Assembly (NCBI GenBank): GCA_937944065.1
Contig: CALDZS010000212.1
Coordinates: forward strand, 1 to 7,553
DNA: 7,553 nucleotides
Reading direction: 5' to 3'
Origin: an uncultured Amylibacter sp.
GTDB taxonomy: Bacteria > Pseudomonadota > Alphaproteobacteria > Rhodobacterales > Rhodobacteraceae
Positions 1 through 6,485 of this stretch are shown here, piece after piece (positions within the stretch are counted from its first letter, which is position 1; every line of letters starts with the position of its first letter). The notes under the pieces were generated by a model. The model did no database searches. It was not told the origin of the DNA and saw nothing but the letters and a program-made list of their open reading frames with translations. The position numbers and the translations under genes are program-made.

Positions 1-995
1 TTCGACAATTCGTCTTCCAACAACGGACGTTCAAACAGATCACGGGTTTCGCTGGTCACAGGTTTCAAACCTGTCGACCCACGCCACGCCGCATCCAACG
101 CACCTGTCATATTCGCGTCGCCTTCGACGGCATGAACTGACGACGTGCGGGCTGCTTGAATGGCAAAAGTCCCGCAACCTGCAAACAGATCAACCACGGA
201 TTTCGAACCAGCGACCGCTTCTAACGCAGACTTCACCAACGTATCTTCGCCGTGCTTGGTGGCTTGTAAAAACGCACCTTCGGGCAGCGGTATCTTGGTG
301 GACCCAAAACTAACGGTGGCAGGGGCTGCCTGCACGATGACATCACCGTTCCATGCAATGCGGCAGAACCCGTGCCTGGCGGCGATTGCGCCCAAATCAG
401 CGCTGTCTTTTGGCGATAAATCTTTGCCTTCGGATATCCAAACATCCAAACCGTTCTGTGTGACCGTCGCTGCAATCTTTAACGATCCCTTGCGCGATCC
501 AAATTGAACTGTAATCTCTCGAAGCCCATCAAGACCTGCCAGCAACGCTGGCTCTATCAACGGGCATTCCAAAATCTCGACCATTGTGTCGGACTTGCGT
601 GCGTGAAACCCGATCATTGCCCCTTTTTTCGTGCGCCGCGCCACGAATGTCGCGCGCCTGCGCGAGTGGCTCGGGCTGGTGATGATTGGTCGCATCGGTG
701 GCGTTAAACCCTCTAACGCCAACACTGATCTTGCTTGTTCTAACTTCCACGCGGCCAGGGTGTCGGGATGCATATGCTGCAAACTACATCCACCGCAGGT
801 TTTGAAGTGTCGACAAACAGGCTTGATCCGCTGATCAGACGGTTCCAGTATGCGGATATCGGTTAAGTCACTACCAACTATTGTGCCCGTAACTCGTTCG
901 CCCACCAACGTGCGTGGTGCGAAAACGTCCATATCTCGCATGTCAATTATACCGTCGCCATGCTGACCTAGTTTATCGATTACATATTCTGTCAT
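1..995 (-). CDS. TrmA/RlmD-family class I SAM-dependent RNA m5U methyltransferase (3' part off window)
   Basis: Predicted to transfer a methyl group from SAM to C5 of a uridine in rRNA or tRNA, in the cytoplasm. The open frame starts at ATG 995 and runs without a stop to base 1, giving 331 residues, so the C-terminus lies outside the window. A short TRAM-like N-terminus (about 1-55) precedes an iron-sulphur cluster motif C61-x5-C67-GG-C70, with the fourth cysteine C144 in an ECP context. G241-A-F-L-Q244 matches the family's SAM-binding glutamine region. D269-LFAGCGTF-277 is the SAM-binding motif I. The catalytic cysteine and the final glutamate would lie in the missing part. Only 2 bp separate it from the upstream lysE-like stop; an AGG lies about 6 nt before the ATG. 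The family is clear. The exact target (U1939-like, U747-like or tRNA U54) cannot be read from the sequence, so no symbol is given. Confidence 0.93.
   Translation of the reverse strand, partial: MTEYVIDKLGQHGDGIIDMRDMDVFAPRTLVGERVTGTIVGSDLTDIRILEPSDQRIKPVCRHFKTCGGCSLQHMHPDTLAAWKLEQARSVLALEGLTPPMRPIITSPSHSRRRATFVARRTKKGAMIGFHARKSDTMVEILECPLIEPALLAGLDGLREITVQFGSRKGSLKIAATVTQNGLDVWISEGKDLSPKDSADLGAIAARHGFCRIAWNGDVIVQAAPATVSFGSTKIPLPEGAFLQATKHGEDTLVKSALEAVAGSKSVVDLFAGCGTFAIQAARTSSVHAVEGDANMTGALDAAWRGSTGLKPVTSETRDLFERPLLEDELS
58..74. repeat. 17-bp near-perfect palindrome inside the RNA methyltransferase gene
   Basis: ACAGGTTT (58-65) and AAACCTGT (67-74) are exact reverse complements around a single central base. 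It codes for part of GLKPV in the methyltransferase, so it may simply reflect codon use. It has the shape of a dimer-binding operator but lies deep within a gene. Confidence 0.35.
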
Positions 996-997
996 AG

Positions 998-1576
998 TCA
1001 GCCTAAGAACACCAAAAAGCCTGAGAGCGCCAGACCAATCGCCATCACCGTGCGAAATAGTTTCCATGCGCGCGGACTGGTCATCAGCCGCGCCAATAAG
1101 TTTCCCGCAAAAGTCCAAAACAGGCAAACGCCAAGATTGATGGTTGAAAAGGTGAACCCCAACGTGGCTGCTTGCGCGGGTATGTTTAGCAGGGTGACAT
1201 ATGCAGTGGCGGCGATGCAGATCGACCAAACCTTGGGGTTGACCCACTGAAACAGGACGGCCTGTAGAAATGTGAAAGGGCGATCTGCGTTGCGCGACGA
1301 TAAACTGCCCGTGCGATACAAATTGTACGCCATCCACAATATCCAAGCGCAGGCCAAGATTTGTAGACCGAATTTTGCCGCTGGAAACGTTTTTAAGAGG
1401 GTACCTACGCCAAACCCTGTCGCAGCAGCGGTAAATCCAACACCCAGTGCGACACCCAAAATATGGGGTATTGTCGCGCGAAATCCGAATTTCGCGCCTG
1501 ACGCGGTTAGCATGATCACGTTAGGGCCGGGGGAAAACAGGCCAAGGAATACGAAAGCGGCTAAGGCTAAAGTCAC
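998..1576 (-). CDS. LysE/RhtB-family amino acid exporter
   Basis: Inner-membrane translocator of the LysE/RhtB superfamily, which exports amino acids or related small molecules. The protein has 192 residues, slightly shorter than the usual ~205. The family signature stands at the N-terminus: S15-P-G-P-N19, then a TASGAKFGFRAT stretch and a helix around 36-62. Hydrophobic segments at roughly 1-23, 36-62, 68-87, 112-133, 140-162 and 173-192 fit the family's six helices. QWVNPKVW (about 109-116) is a typical conserved loop. The start is GTG at 1576, sharing four bases (GTGA) with the stop of the upstream CCA-adding enzyme; I see no good Shine-Dalgarno, so translational coupling is likely. Its position between two RNA-modifying genes gives no hint of substrate, and membership in this family does not reveal one. 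Confidence 0.92.
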   Translation of the reverse strand: MTLALAAFVFLGLFSPGPNVIMLTASGAKFGFRATIPHILGVALGVGFTAAATGFGVGTLLKTFPAAKFGLQILACAWILWMAYNLYRTGSLSSRNADRPFTFLQAVLFQWVNPKVWSICIAATAYVTLLNIPAQAATLGFTFSTINLGVCLFWTFAGNLLARLMTSPRAWKLFRTVMAIGLALSGFLVFLG

Positions 1577-2721
1577 GACAGAAGGTCGGATTTGGTGGCG
1601 GTGAAATCGGATGCGATCCAGCGCGCCTCTAGCGCGCGCAGTTCATCACCGATGGCTTTGCCCTGCAAATGATCGGGCAAATCCACCGCTTTGATCGGAA
1701 AGACTGCGGCGGCTCCTGTTGTCGCTTCATCTTTAAAACTCGGGTCCGGATGTTGACCCAAGGATGCCGCCATAATCAACGTCGCCGATGTGGCAATGTC
1801 ATAACCATAGCGATAGGCAGCGACCTTGGTAGGCAACGCTTGATCCATACAGGCGATGGTGTTTTTGCGAAGTTGGTCTTCAGATTTGGACAGGCGCAAC
1901 GCATCCCTAACTTCGGCACGGGTCAGCGCGACCAGACGGGTGATCCAGTTTGGCGCAACTTCGTAATGAGCTTCCAGCGCGATCAATGGCGCAAGGGCAG
2001 AGTTTTCTGCACCAGTCAGTACGCGCATTAAGATGCCTGACTGCGCCATGGCCGCAATGGCTGGGGCAGGGTCAGGGGCTGATAACAGTTTGCGCATCTC
2101 AGCGCCAACACGTTCTTTGGACAGGCCGTCGATACCGTCAGCCTGTTCAGCGCAGGCGGCCAACGCTTCTGCATCCAGTCCTTTGGACGGATCGCCGTAC
2201 CATGCGTGAAAACGGAAAAAGCGCAAGATACGCAGATAGTCCTCTTTTATACGTTGTACGGGGTCTTCAATGAACCGAATCCTGCGTGCCAACAGGTCAG
2301 GTAAACCGCCCAGCGGGTCCACAATAGTACCGGTCGCATCTGCGTAAAGTGCATTGATGGTTAGGTCGCGCCGGCGCGCGTCATCTTCGATCTGATCAGA
2401 AAACGCGACGACTGCGCGTCGACCATCTGTTTCGACATCCTTGCGAAACGTTGTGATTTCAAACGGGGTTTTATCGACGATCAAGGTAATCGTGCCGTGC
2501 TCGATCCCTGTGGGCAAGGCTTTGATCCCCGCAGATTTCGCAAGTTCCATCACGGTTTCAGGATGGGCGTTGGTCGACAAGTCAAAGTCGCTAGTGGGTT
2601 CGTGTAACAGGGCGTTGCGGACGCATCCACCCACCAAATAGATCTGATGACCAGCATCTGATAGCAGGGACATCACGCGGATTAGTGCGGGATTATTCAA
2701 CCAATCAGCCTGTATCTTCAT
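1573..2721 (-). CDS. cca: CCA tRNA nucleotidyltransferase (class II, no HD domain)
   Basis: Adds or repairs the 3'-CCA end of tRNAs without a template, using CTP and ATP, in the cytoplasm. It has 382 residues. Class II nucleotidyltransferase motifs appear in order: L29-VGGCVRN-36 (GG-x-VR), the metal-binding pair D45-F-D47, the FRKD/GRRAVVAF region 92-107, R117-RDLTINAL-125, D135-PLGG-139, and E160-D-x2-R-ILRFFRF-171. The C-terminal tail (about 345-376) keeps the LQGKAIGDELRALEARW-type stretch seen in alphaproteobacterial members. I see no HD phosphohydrolase domain. Poly(A) polymerase (pcnB) belongs to the same family, but the CCA role is the better fit because of the GRRAVVAF region and the alphaproteobacterial context. 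The ATG overlaps the CoA pyrophosphatase stop (ATGA), and its own stop overlaps the exporter's GTG, so it is coupled on both sides. Confidence 0.94.
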   Translation of the reverse strand: MKIQADWLNNPALIRVMSLLSDAGHQIYLVGGCVRNALLHEPTSDFDLSTNAHPETVMELAKSAGIKALPTGIEHGTITLIVDKTPFEITTFRKDVETDGRRAVVAFSDQIEDDARRRDLTINALYADATGTIVDPLGGLPDLLARRIRFIEDPVQRIKEDYLRILRFFRFHAWYGDPSKGLDAEALAACAEQADGIDGLSKERVGAEMRKLLSAPDPAPAIAAMAQSGILMRVLTGAENSALAPLIALEAHYEVAPNWITRLVALTRAEVRDALRLSKSEDQLRKNTIACMDQALPTKVAAYRYGYDIATSATLIMAASLGQHPDPSFKDEATTGAAAVFPIKAVDLPDHLQGKAIGDELRALEARWIASDFTATKSDLLS

Positions 2722-3332
2722 GACGGATCATCCGCATATGTTGAAAGCATTTTGAGAATGCGTGCCGTGGCGCCCCAGATGAAGTAAGGGCCGTAAGGTG
2801 CCGTGAAATAACGGCGCATCTGACCCTGCCAAATCCTTCCCTGCACCTGATAAGACGCAGCACTTAGTATGTGGGTCAGTGGTACATAGAAAATCTCGTC
2901 CACCTCGCCCTCTTCGGGCACAGGGGTAAAGTTTGCATCGACCAAACCCACAAACGGATGCATGTCAAAAGACGTGATCGTGCGGTGATTGGGCAAGGCG
3001 CCAAGAAGTGCAACTTGATCGGATGGCAATCCGATTTCTTCGTGCGCCTCGCGCAGAGCAGCGGCTTGCGGATTGACATCTGTTGCGTCCACCTTGCCAC
3101 CAGGCAACGCGATTTGACCTGGGTGATGTTTCATCGTGGCGGGGCGTTTTGTCAGGATTAACTGCCAGTCTCCCTTGCAGAATTGGATAGGAAGCAAAAC
3201 CGCCGCTGCCCGCATCGGTTTATCGCGTGGTGCTGGCGCAGGGTTTAGATCGAAATCAGAGGTCGCGTTGGCCGCCTGCGCGCGCTTCAATGCGCGGCGC
3301 AAAAGGTGTTCCATGTGATCAATCCCTGTCAT
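2718..3332 (-). CDS. CoA pyrophosphatase, UPF0035-type Nudix hydrolase
   Basis: Nudix hydrolase of the family that cleaves coenzyme A and its derivatives to 3',5'-ADP and 4'-phosphopantetheine. It has 204 residues, about the family norm. The UPF0035 signature that separates this family from other Nudix proteins is present: L60-TKRPATMKHHPGQIALPGG-79. It runs into the Nudix box 79-102, which ends R94-EAHEEIGL-102 with metal-binding glutamates E95, E98 and E99. As is usual in this family, the box has D (V-D-A-T-D) and one extra residue where the canonical G-x5-E would be. The start is uncertain. ATG 3332 lies 11 bp after the hslO stop but has no visible Shine-Dalgarno. An internal ATG at 3314 (residue 7) has AGGGA 8 nt upstream and would give 198 residues. 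The stop overlaps the CCA enzyme's ATG. Confidence 0.92.
   Translation of the reverse strand: MTGIDHMEHLLRRALKRAQAANATSDFDLNPAPAPRDKPMRAAAVLLPIQFCKGDWQLILTKRPATMKHHPGQIALPGGKVDATDVNPQAAALREAHEEIGLPSDQVALLGALPNHRTITSFDMHPFVGLVDANFTPVPEEGEVDEIFYVPLTHILSAASYQVQGRIWQGQMRRYFTAPYGPYFIWGATARILKMLSTYADDPS
3323..3327 (-). promoter_or_regulatory. Shine-Dalgarno favouring internal start of the CoA pyrophosphatase
   Basis: AGGGA on the minus strand sits 8 nt before the in-frame ATG at 3314-3312. The upstream ATG at 3332 has no comparable site (the bases before it read ACCCTATCAGT). By ribosome-binding-site logic the real protein may begin at MEHLLRRAL. The longer start could still work by re-initiation after the hslO stop 11 bp earlier. 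Confidence 0.45.
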
Positions 3333-3343
3333 ACTGATAGGGT

Positions 3344-4333
3344 TTACTTTGTTTCGGCTTCAAAGCCCACAGTGGCCGGATCAAGGTCGTAATGCGCGCC
3401 GCAAAACTGGCAATCTGCGGTGACGCGTCCTTCGTCTGTGGTCATGGTTTTGATGTCTTTTGCCGAATAGATCGACAAGGCAGAGCGCACCGCATCTTCA
3501 CCGCAGGTGCAGCCAAACTCCAATGGTTGCGCATCGAACACGCGCACGATTTCTTCGTGGAACAAACGGCGCAGTAAGGCTTCGGGTGTGACCAACGGGC
3601 CTGCCAATTCGGTTTCTTCTACGGTGTCTAACAACATGTTGACCCGCGTCCAGTTTTCCTCGTCTTCATCAAACAGCAGGTCGGATGCTATGACCAATCC
3701 ATCGTCACCATTGCCCGCTTCGTCAGGTTTCGCCATTAAGGGCGAGGCGTCTGGAATATGCTGGATCATTACGCCGCCGCCGCGCCAATTGTTCCCCTCG
3801 TCCGCAGTAGTCGAAAGCCCCACGGTGATTTCAAAACGGGTTGGCAGTTGTTCGGACTGTGCGAAATACGTTTCTGCACAAGAACTCAACGTGCCGCCTG
3901 CCAAGGGTGTTATGCCCTGAAACGGTGTCATGTCCTCGCCTTGGTCAATCAACAGCGCAAACATGCCTTTGCCGATTTTTTCAAATGGCGTGCCTTTTGC
4001 CTCTTTTAATGCGTCTGCATCAAAGCTGGCATAGGCGCGGACATGTGCAGGTTCGCCGTCCTTGCTGGGGCCGTAATAGTCGGTTGCGATGATACGGATG
4101 GGACCATCGCCACGAATTTGCAGTGACAACTTCCAGCGCAATTTGATGGTTTGACCGATAAGAGCTGTCAGCATGGCGGCCTCGGCCACTAAGCCAGCCA
4201 CCTCAAGCGGGTAATCATGCTGGAGCAATACATTGCTGAGCACTCCGTCAAGGCGCGCAATGCGCCCACGGATGTTAGAGTTATCGAGCTGGAACGGAAG
4301 GATCTGTTCACCTGTTTTGATTGTCGAATTCAT
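3344..4333 (-). CDS. hslO: Hsp33 redox-regulated holdase chaperone
   Basis: Cytoplasmic chaperone activated by oxidation and unfolding; reduced, it holds zinc through four cysteines and is inactive. With the start at ATG 4333 it has 329 residues, longer than the ~292 of E. coli. The N-terminal substrate domain covers about 12-190 (LDGVLSNVL, AAMLTALIGQTIKL and LAGGTLSSCAETYFAQSEQLPT regions). The C-terminal zinc site is complete: C275-T-C277 and C308-Q-F-C311. A very acidic segment around 205-235 (NGDDG and DEDEENW) accounts for the extra length and sits at the linker that senses unfolding; I recall similar insertions in other Rhodobacterales. The start is set by GAGGAGA 5 nt upstream. An in-frame extension to 4387 has no such site and would code through the inverted repeat, so I reject it. 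It heads the left operon, 11 bp before the CoA pyrophosphatase. Confidence 0.95.
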   Translation of the reverse strand: MNSTIKTGEQILPFQLDNSNIRGRIARLDGVLSNVLLQHDYPLEVAGLVAEAAMLTALIGQTIKLRWKLSLQIRGDGPIRIIATDYYGPSKDGEPAHVRAYASFDADALKEAKGTPFEKIGKGMFALLIDQGEDMTPFQGITPLAGGTLSSCAETYFAQSEQLPTRFEITVGLSTTADEGNNWRGGGVMIQHIPDASPLMAKPDEAGNGDDGLVIASDLLFDEDEENWTRVNMLLDTVEETELAGPLVTPEALLRRLFHEEIVRVFDAQPLEFGCTCGEDAVRSALSIYSAKDIKTMTTDEGRVTADCQFCGAHYDLDPATVGFEAETK

Positions 4334-4338
4334 CACAC

Positions 4339-4345
4339 TCTCCTC
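4339..4345 (-). promoter_or_regulatory. Strong ribosome binding site of hslO
   Basis: GAGGAGA on the minus strand, 5 nt before ATG 4333. It is the best Shine-Dalgarno in the window and decides the hslO start against the in-frame ATGs at 4363 and 4387. Confidence 0.85.
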
Positions 4346-4364
4346 ATTTTCAATCCGCCCCATA

Positions 4365-4385
4365 GCGCTTTGTCGCTCAAAGCGC
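4365..4385. repeat. Perfect inverted repeat in the hslO / Nudix divergent gap
   Basis: Arms GCGCTTTG (4365-4372) and CAAAGCGC (4378-4385) are exact reverse complements separated by TCGCT. No other dyad in this gap is as good. It lies between the hslO ribosome binding site and a possible hslO -10 hexamer, so it could be an operator for both divergent genes or a hairpin in the hslO 5' untranslated leader. I recognise no known regulator site in it. Confidence 0.55.
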
Positions 4386-4387
4386 AA

Positions 4388-4393
4388 ATCATA
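4388..4393 (-). promoter_or_regulatory. Possible -10 hexamer of the hslO operon
   Basis: TATGAT on the minus strand matches TATAAT at five of six positions. It would place transcription start near 4381, inside the inverted repeat. I see no convincing TTGACA-like -35 at 16-18 bp spacing, nor a clear alphaproteobacterial RpoH site, although hslO is often heat-shock controlled. This is a weak call. Confidence 0.25.
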
Positions 4394-4429
4394 GCTGTTA
4401 TGCGGATTAAAAATCGCTATCTTTTGAGG

Positions 4430-4873
4430 ATGAGAAGATTTGGCGATAAAATCCAGCCCGATATCAGATATATTGATCGACCCGGTGCCTATGCTGTGCT
4501 GGAACGCGGTGGTCGTATTCTATTGACCCATCAGGCCCATCCGCGACCAGAGTTTCAATTGCCAGGTGGCGGGGTAGAGGCGGGTGAAACGCCGATACGT
4601 GCTCTGCACCGAGAGGTGATGGAAGAAACGGGTTGGCGGGTCGATATCCGTGCGCGATTGGGCTGTTATCAACGATACACTTTCATGGTCGAATATAACT
4701 TGTGGGCGCGCAAAATCTGTCATGTTTTTGCGTGCAGGCCGACGCGTCAAGTCAGTCAAGACCTTGAGGAACATCATGAAAACCATTGGGTAGCTGTGGA
4801 TCAAGCGATGCAATTTATTTCGAACCCGGGCGATCAAACCTTTTTGCGCCAGCACCTGCGGCGTTTGGGCTGA
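4430..4873 (+). CDS. Small Nudix hydrolase, canonical box
   Basis: Single-domain Nudix hydrolase of 147 residues, the only plus-strand gene in the window. The box is canonical: G47-x5-E53-x7-R61-E62-x2-E65-E66-x-G-W69, with the metal-binding glutamates present, so it should be active on a nucleoside-diphosphate-linked substrate that cannot be named from sequence. The N-terminus RRFGD...RPGAYAVLERGG resembles Rhodobacterales Nudix proteins I recall, which supports ATG 4430. There a GAGG abuts the ATG with no spacing, so the ribosome site is poor. ATG 4400 (157 residues) also lacks a site. The longer open frame from 4217 would run antisense through hslO and is rejected. It is divergent from hslO and its 3' end overlaps the lipoprotein gene by 59 bp. 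Confidence 0.88.
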   Translation: MRRFGDKIQPDIRYIDRPGAYAVLERGGRILLTHQAHPRPEFQLPGGGVEAGETPIRALHREVMEETGWRVDIRARLGCYQRYTFMVEYNLWARKICHVFACRPTRQVSQDLEEHHENHWVAVDQAMQFISNPGDQTFLRQHLRRLG

Positions 4874-6485
4874 CGACGCGCGCCGACAACGTTAACCAAT
4901 CAATATCACCCGAGGATTTTCGATAAGTGTTGACGATCTTTTCGATCGTGTTCGCGGATGCTTTGGACAGTTCACCTTGGGACAGAATCCCACTGACAGG
5001 CAAAGGGGATAGAGCCGGATCAAAAATACAGGTGATTGTTTCCAATGCATCGGCCTTATCGAATAAGATGTCGAACCTTGTGTTGGTTAACGGAATGCGA
5101 ACGCGTTGACCTGTCTGTACGCGCATGCGGGTGCCTGGCTTAAGGGGAGTGATCTGCGTGATCGCCGTGGCATCTTGTTGATGATAGCATACGATTGTTC
5201 CCGATTTTTTTGCCACAAGTTCTGCGCGAAACGCAGATCCAATCTGGGGTCGCCCACTGGTGCGCCGCATCGAAAAAGCGCGGGTTTCCACCACTGGCGG
5301 ATTGGTGTTTTCGGGATTACCGATGCGAAAATCAGGCTCGATATGCCGAGGTTTTGGGTCGGTCTTGGCTGTTGTCGGTTTGTTGAACGCATCAGGCCCC
5401 AGTTCAGACAAGTGTGTTTCTGCAGCGATTGGAAATCCACGCGCACGCTCTTTCAGGCGTTCAAATAGATCGAAATCAACCTCACCTGTTGCGATCAAGT
5501 CTTGATCAGCTTGAAACTTTGCGACGGCATTGCGGGTTTTCAAATCCAACAATCCAGTTTTTGCACCTTTATAATATCCAAGATGGATCAGATATCTTTG
5601 CACCTCTGCCATCTTGATTGGGCGCGGAGTTGTGGTGAAATCAATCTCTTTCTCGTTGGTTTTCTTTTGGTTGGTGGTGCGGATGTTCAGGCATTCCCAA
5701 TAAGGAATGCCTGCATGCCGTCCCAACAATTCGATCGTGCCCAATTCTATCAAGTTGCGCACGGCTTGTCCTTGGCTTTCGACACGGTTGATCTTAACCG
5801 AAACGTCGAACCCTGTTAGTCGGACAAGACCTGACGCGCCCGCCGCGTAGCTGCGACCTGTAACCACCATGGAATTTGCGACCGACGATCCGGGGATCAC
5901 ACGCCGTGACGGAAACGCGACCAAATGCATGTCCACGGTTACCACGGACAATGTTTTGCCTCTGCCAAGGTCTGACGTTCTAAGCGGGCCAGATTTTATC
6001 GTTGGCGGATTTGGCGCGTTCAGCAGATCGATATCCCCTGAAACCGTGTCGTTGACCACGTTGCTGTCCAGCTGAGAGATGGAGCCGCGCACATACAGGC
6101 GCGGATCCAATGACAGCTTTTTCTTGTCGGTTTGCAATGTGGTGATTGCCAGTTGCCCTGGATCGCGCTCCAACGGTTGGTCGACGAACACATATGCCTG
6201 ACTAAACCGGTTCATATGATTGATTGCGTTGACCAACATATCATCTGCACCAACGTATATTTTCTTGGTGCGGTCCGGGATGCCATTAGACGAGATTAGG
6301 ATCGTCCCACGTCCTTTTTTCGCCAACATTTCATCCACGCACCGCAATGAGGTAGAGAAGGATGTGAAATTACGTGCCACTGGCGTTCGTGGCTGTGCGA
6401 CCTTGGGGGCAAGGCGTGGATAGAAGTCTGCGCAGGCGGTTAAAAACGCTAGCAAAGTCAGAAAAAGGATGGCGTTGCGGAACAT
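4815..6485 (-). CDS. Lipoprotein with CsgG-like, peptidoglycan-binding and DUF4384-like domains
   Basis: Predicted envelope lipoprotein of 556 residues. Signal peptide 1-17 ends in lipobox L15-T-A-C18; the residues after C18 (A, D) give no clear inner-membrane retention signal, so the outer membrane is likely. Residues about 45-266 resemble CsgG, the curli secretion pore: an ILISSNGIPDRTKK strand, a PLERDPGQL segment, L130-YVRGSISQLDSN-142, and two stretches (about 142-190 and 205-240) where CsgG has its membrane hairpins. Residues 289-345 (VQRYLIHLGYYKG ... AVAKFQADQDLIATGEVD) look like a PG_binding_1 domain. A proline-rich linker 365-400 leads to a DUF4384-like part, about 415-500 (G-T-IVCYHQQD, ITPLKPGTRM, GQRVRIPL). 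Non-lipid cysteines C50 and C265 flank the CsgG-like part; C433 and C486 lie in the last domain, so two disulphides are possible. It follows the phosphatase gene by 84 bp. No good Shine-Dalgarno precedes the ATG. Domain calls are by eye; the exact function is unknown. Confidence 0.82.
   Translation of the reverse strand: MFRNAILFLTLLAFLTACADFYPRLAPKVAQPRTPVARNFTSFSTSLRCVDEMLAKKGRGTILISSNGIPDRTKKIYVGADDMLVNAINHMNRFSQAYVFVDQPLERDPGQLAITTLQTDKKKLSLDPRLYVRGSISQLDSNVVNDTVSGDIDLLNAPNPPTIKSGPLRTSDLGRGKTLSVVTVDMHLVAFPSRRVIPGSSVANSMVVTGRSYAAGASGLVRLTGFDVSVKINRVESQGQAVRNLIELGTIELLGRHAGIPYWECLNIRTTNQKKTNEKEIDFTTTPRPIKMAEVQRYLIHLGYYKGAKTGLLDLKTRNAVAKFQADQDLIATGEVDFDLFERLKERARGFPIAAETHLSELGPDAFNKPTTAKTDPKPRHIEPDFRIGNPENTNPPVVETRAFSMRRTSGRPQIGSAFRAELVAKKSGTIVCYHQQDATAITQITPLKPGTRMRVQTGQRVRIPLTNTRFDILFDKADALETITCIFDPALSPLPVSGILSQGELSKASANTIEKIVNTYRKSSGDIDWLTLSARVVSPNAAGAGAKRFDRPGSK
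5688..5713. repeat. Perfect 10-bp-arm inverted repeat inside the lipoprotein gene
   Basis: CAGGCATTCC (5688-5697) and GGAATGCCTG (5704-5713) are exact reverse complements with a 6-nt spacer. On the coding strand it spans residues about 258-266 (GIPYWECL), right at the end of the CsgG-like domain. No T-run follows in either direction, so it does not look like an intrinsic terminator. Confidence 0.6.

Noticed and set aside
160..834. Several plus-strand open frames opposite the RNA methyltransferase
   Set aside because: They are antisense shadows with cysteine/proline-rich nonsense composition; the minus-strand frame carries all the family motifs.
2386..2400. TGATCAGA-type short palindromes within genes (also near 830)
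   Set aside because: Arms are too short and such sites are expected by chance in a 7.5-kb window.
4334..4387. 18-residue N-terminal extension of hslO
   Set aside because: The ATG at 4333 has an excellent Shine-Dalgarno; the extension lacks one and covers the inverted repeat.
4217..4429. Upstream extension of the plus-strand Nudix gene to an ATG at 4217
   Set aside because: It would run antisense through the first 117 bp of hslO, has no ribosome binding site, and the added residues look nothing like a Nudix N-terminus.
4874..4925. GC-rich stretch after the Nudix stop as an intrinsic terminator
   Set aside because: No stem of useful length followed by a T-run is present, and it is coding sequence of the lipoprotein gene on the other strand.
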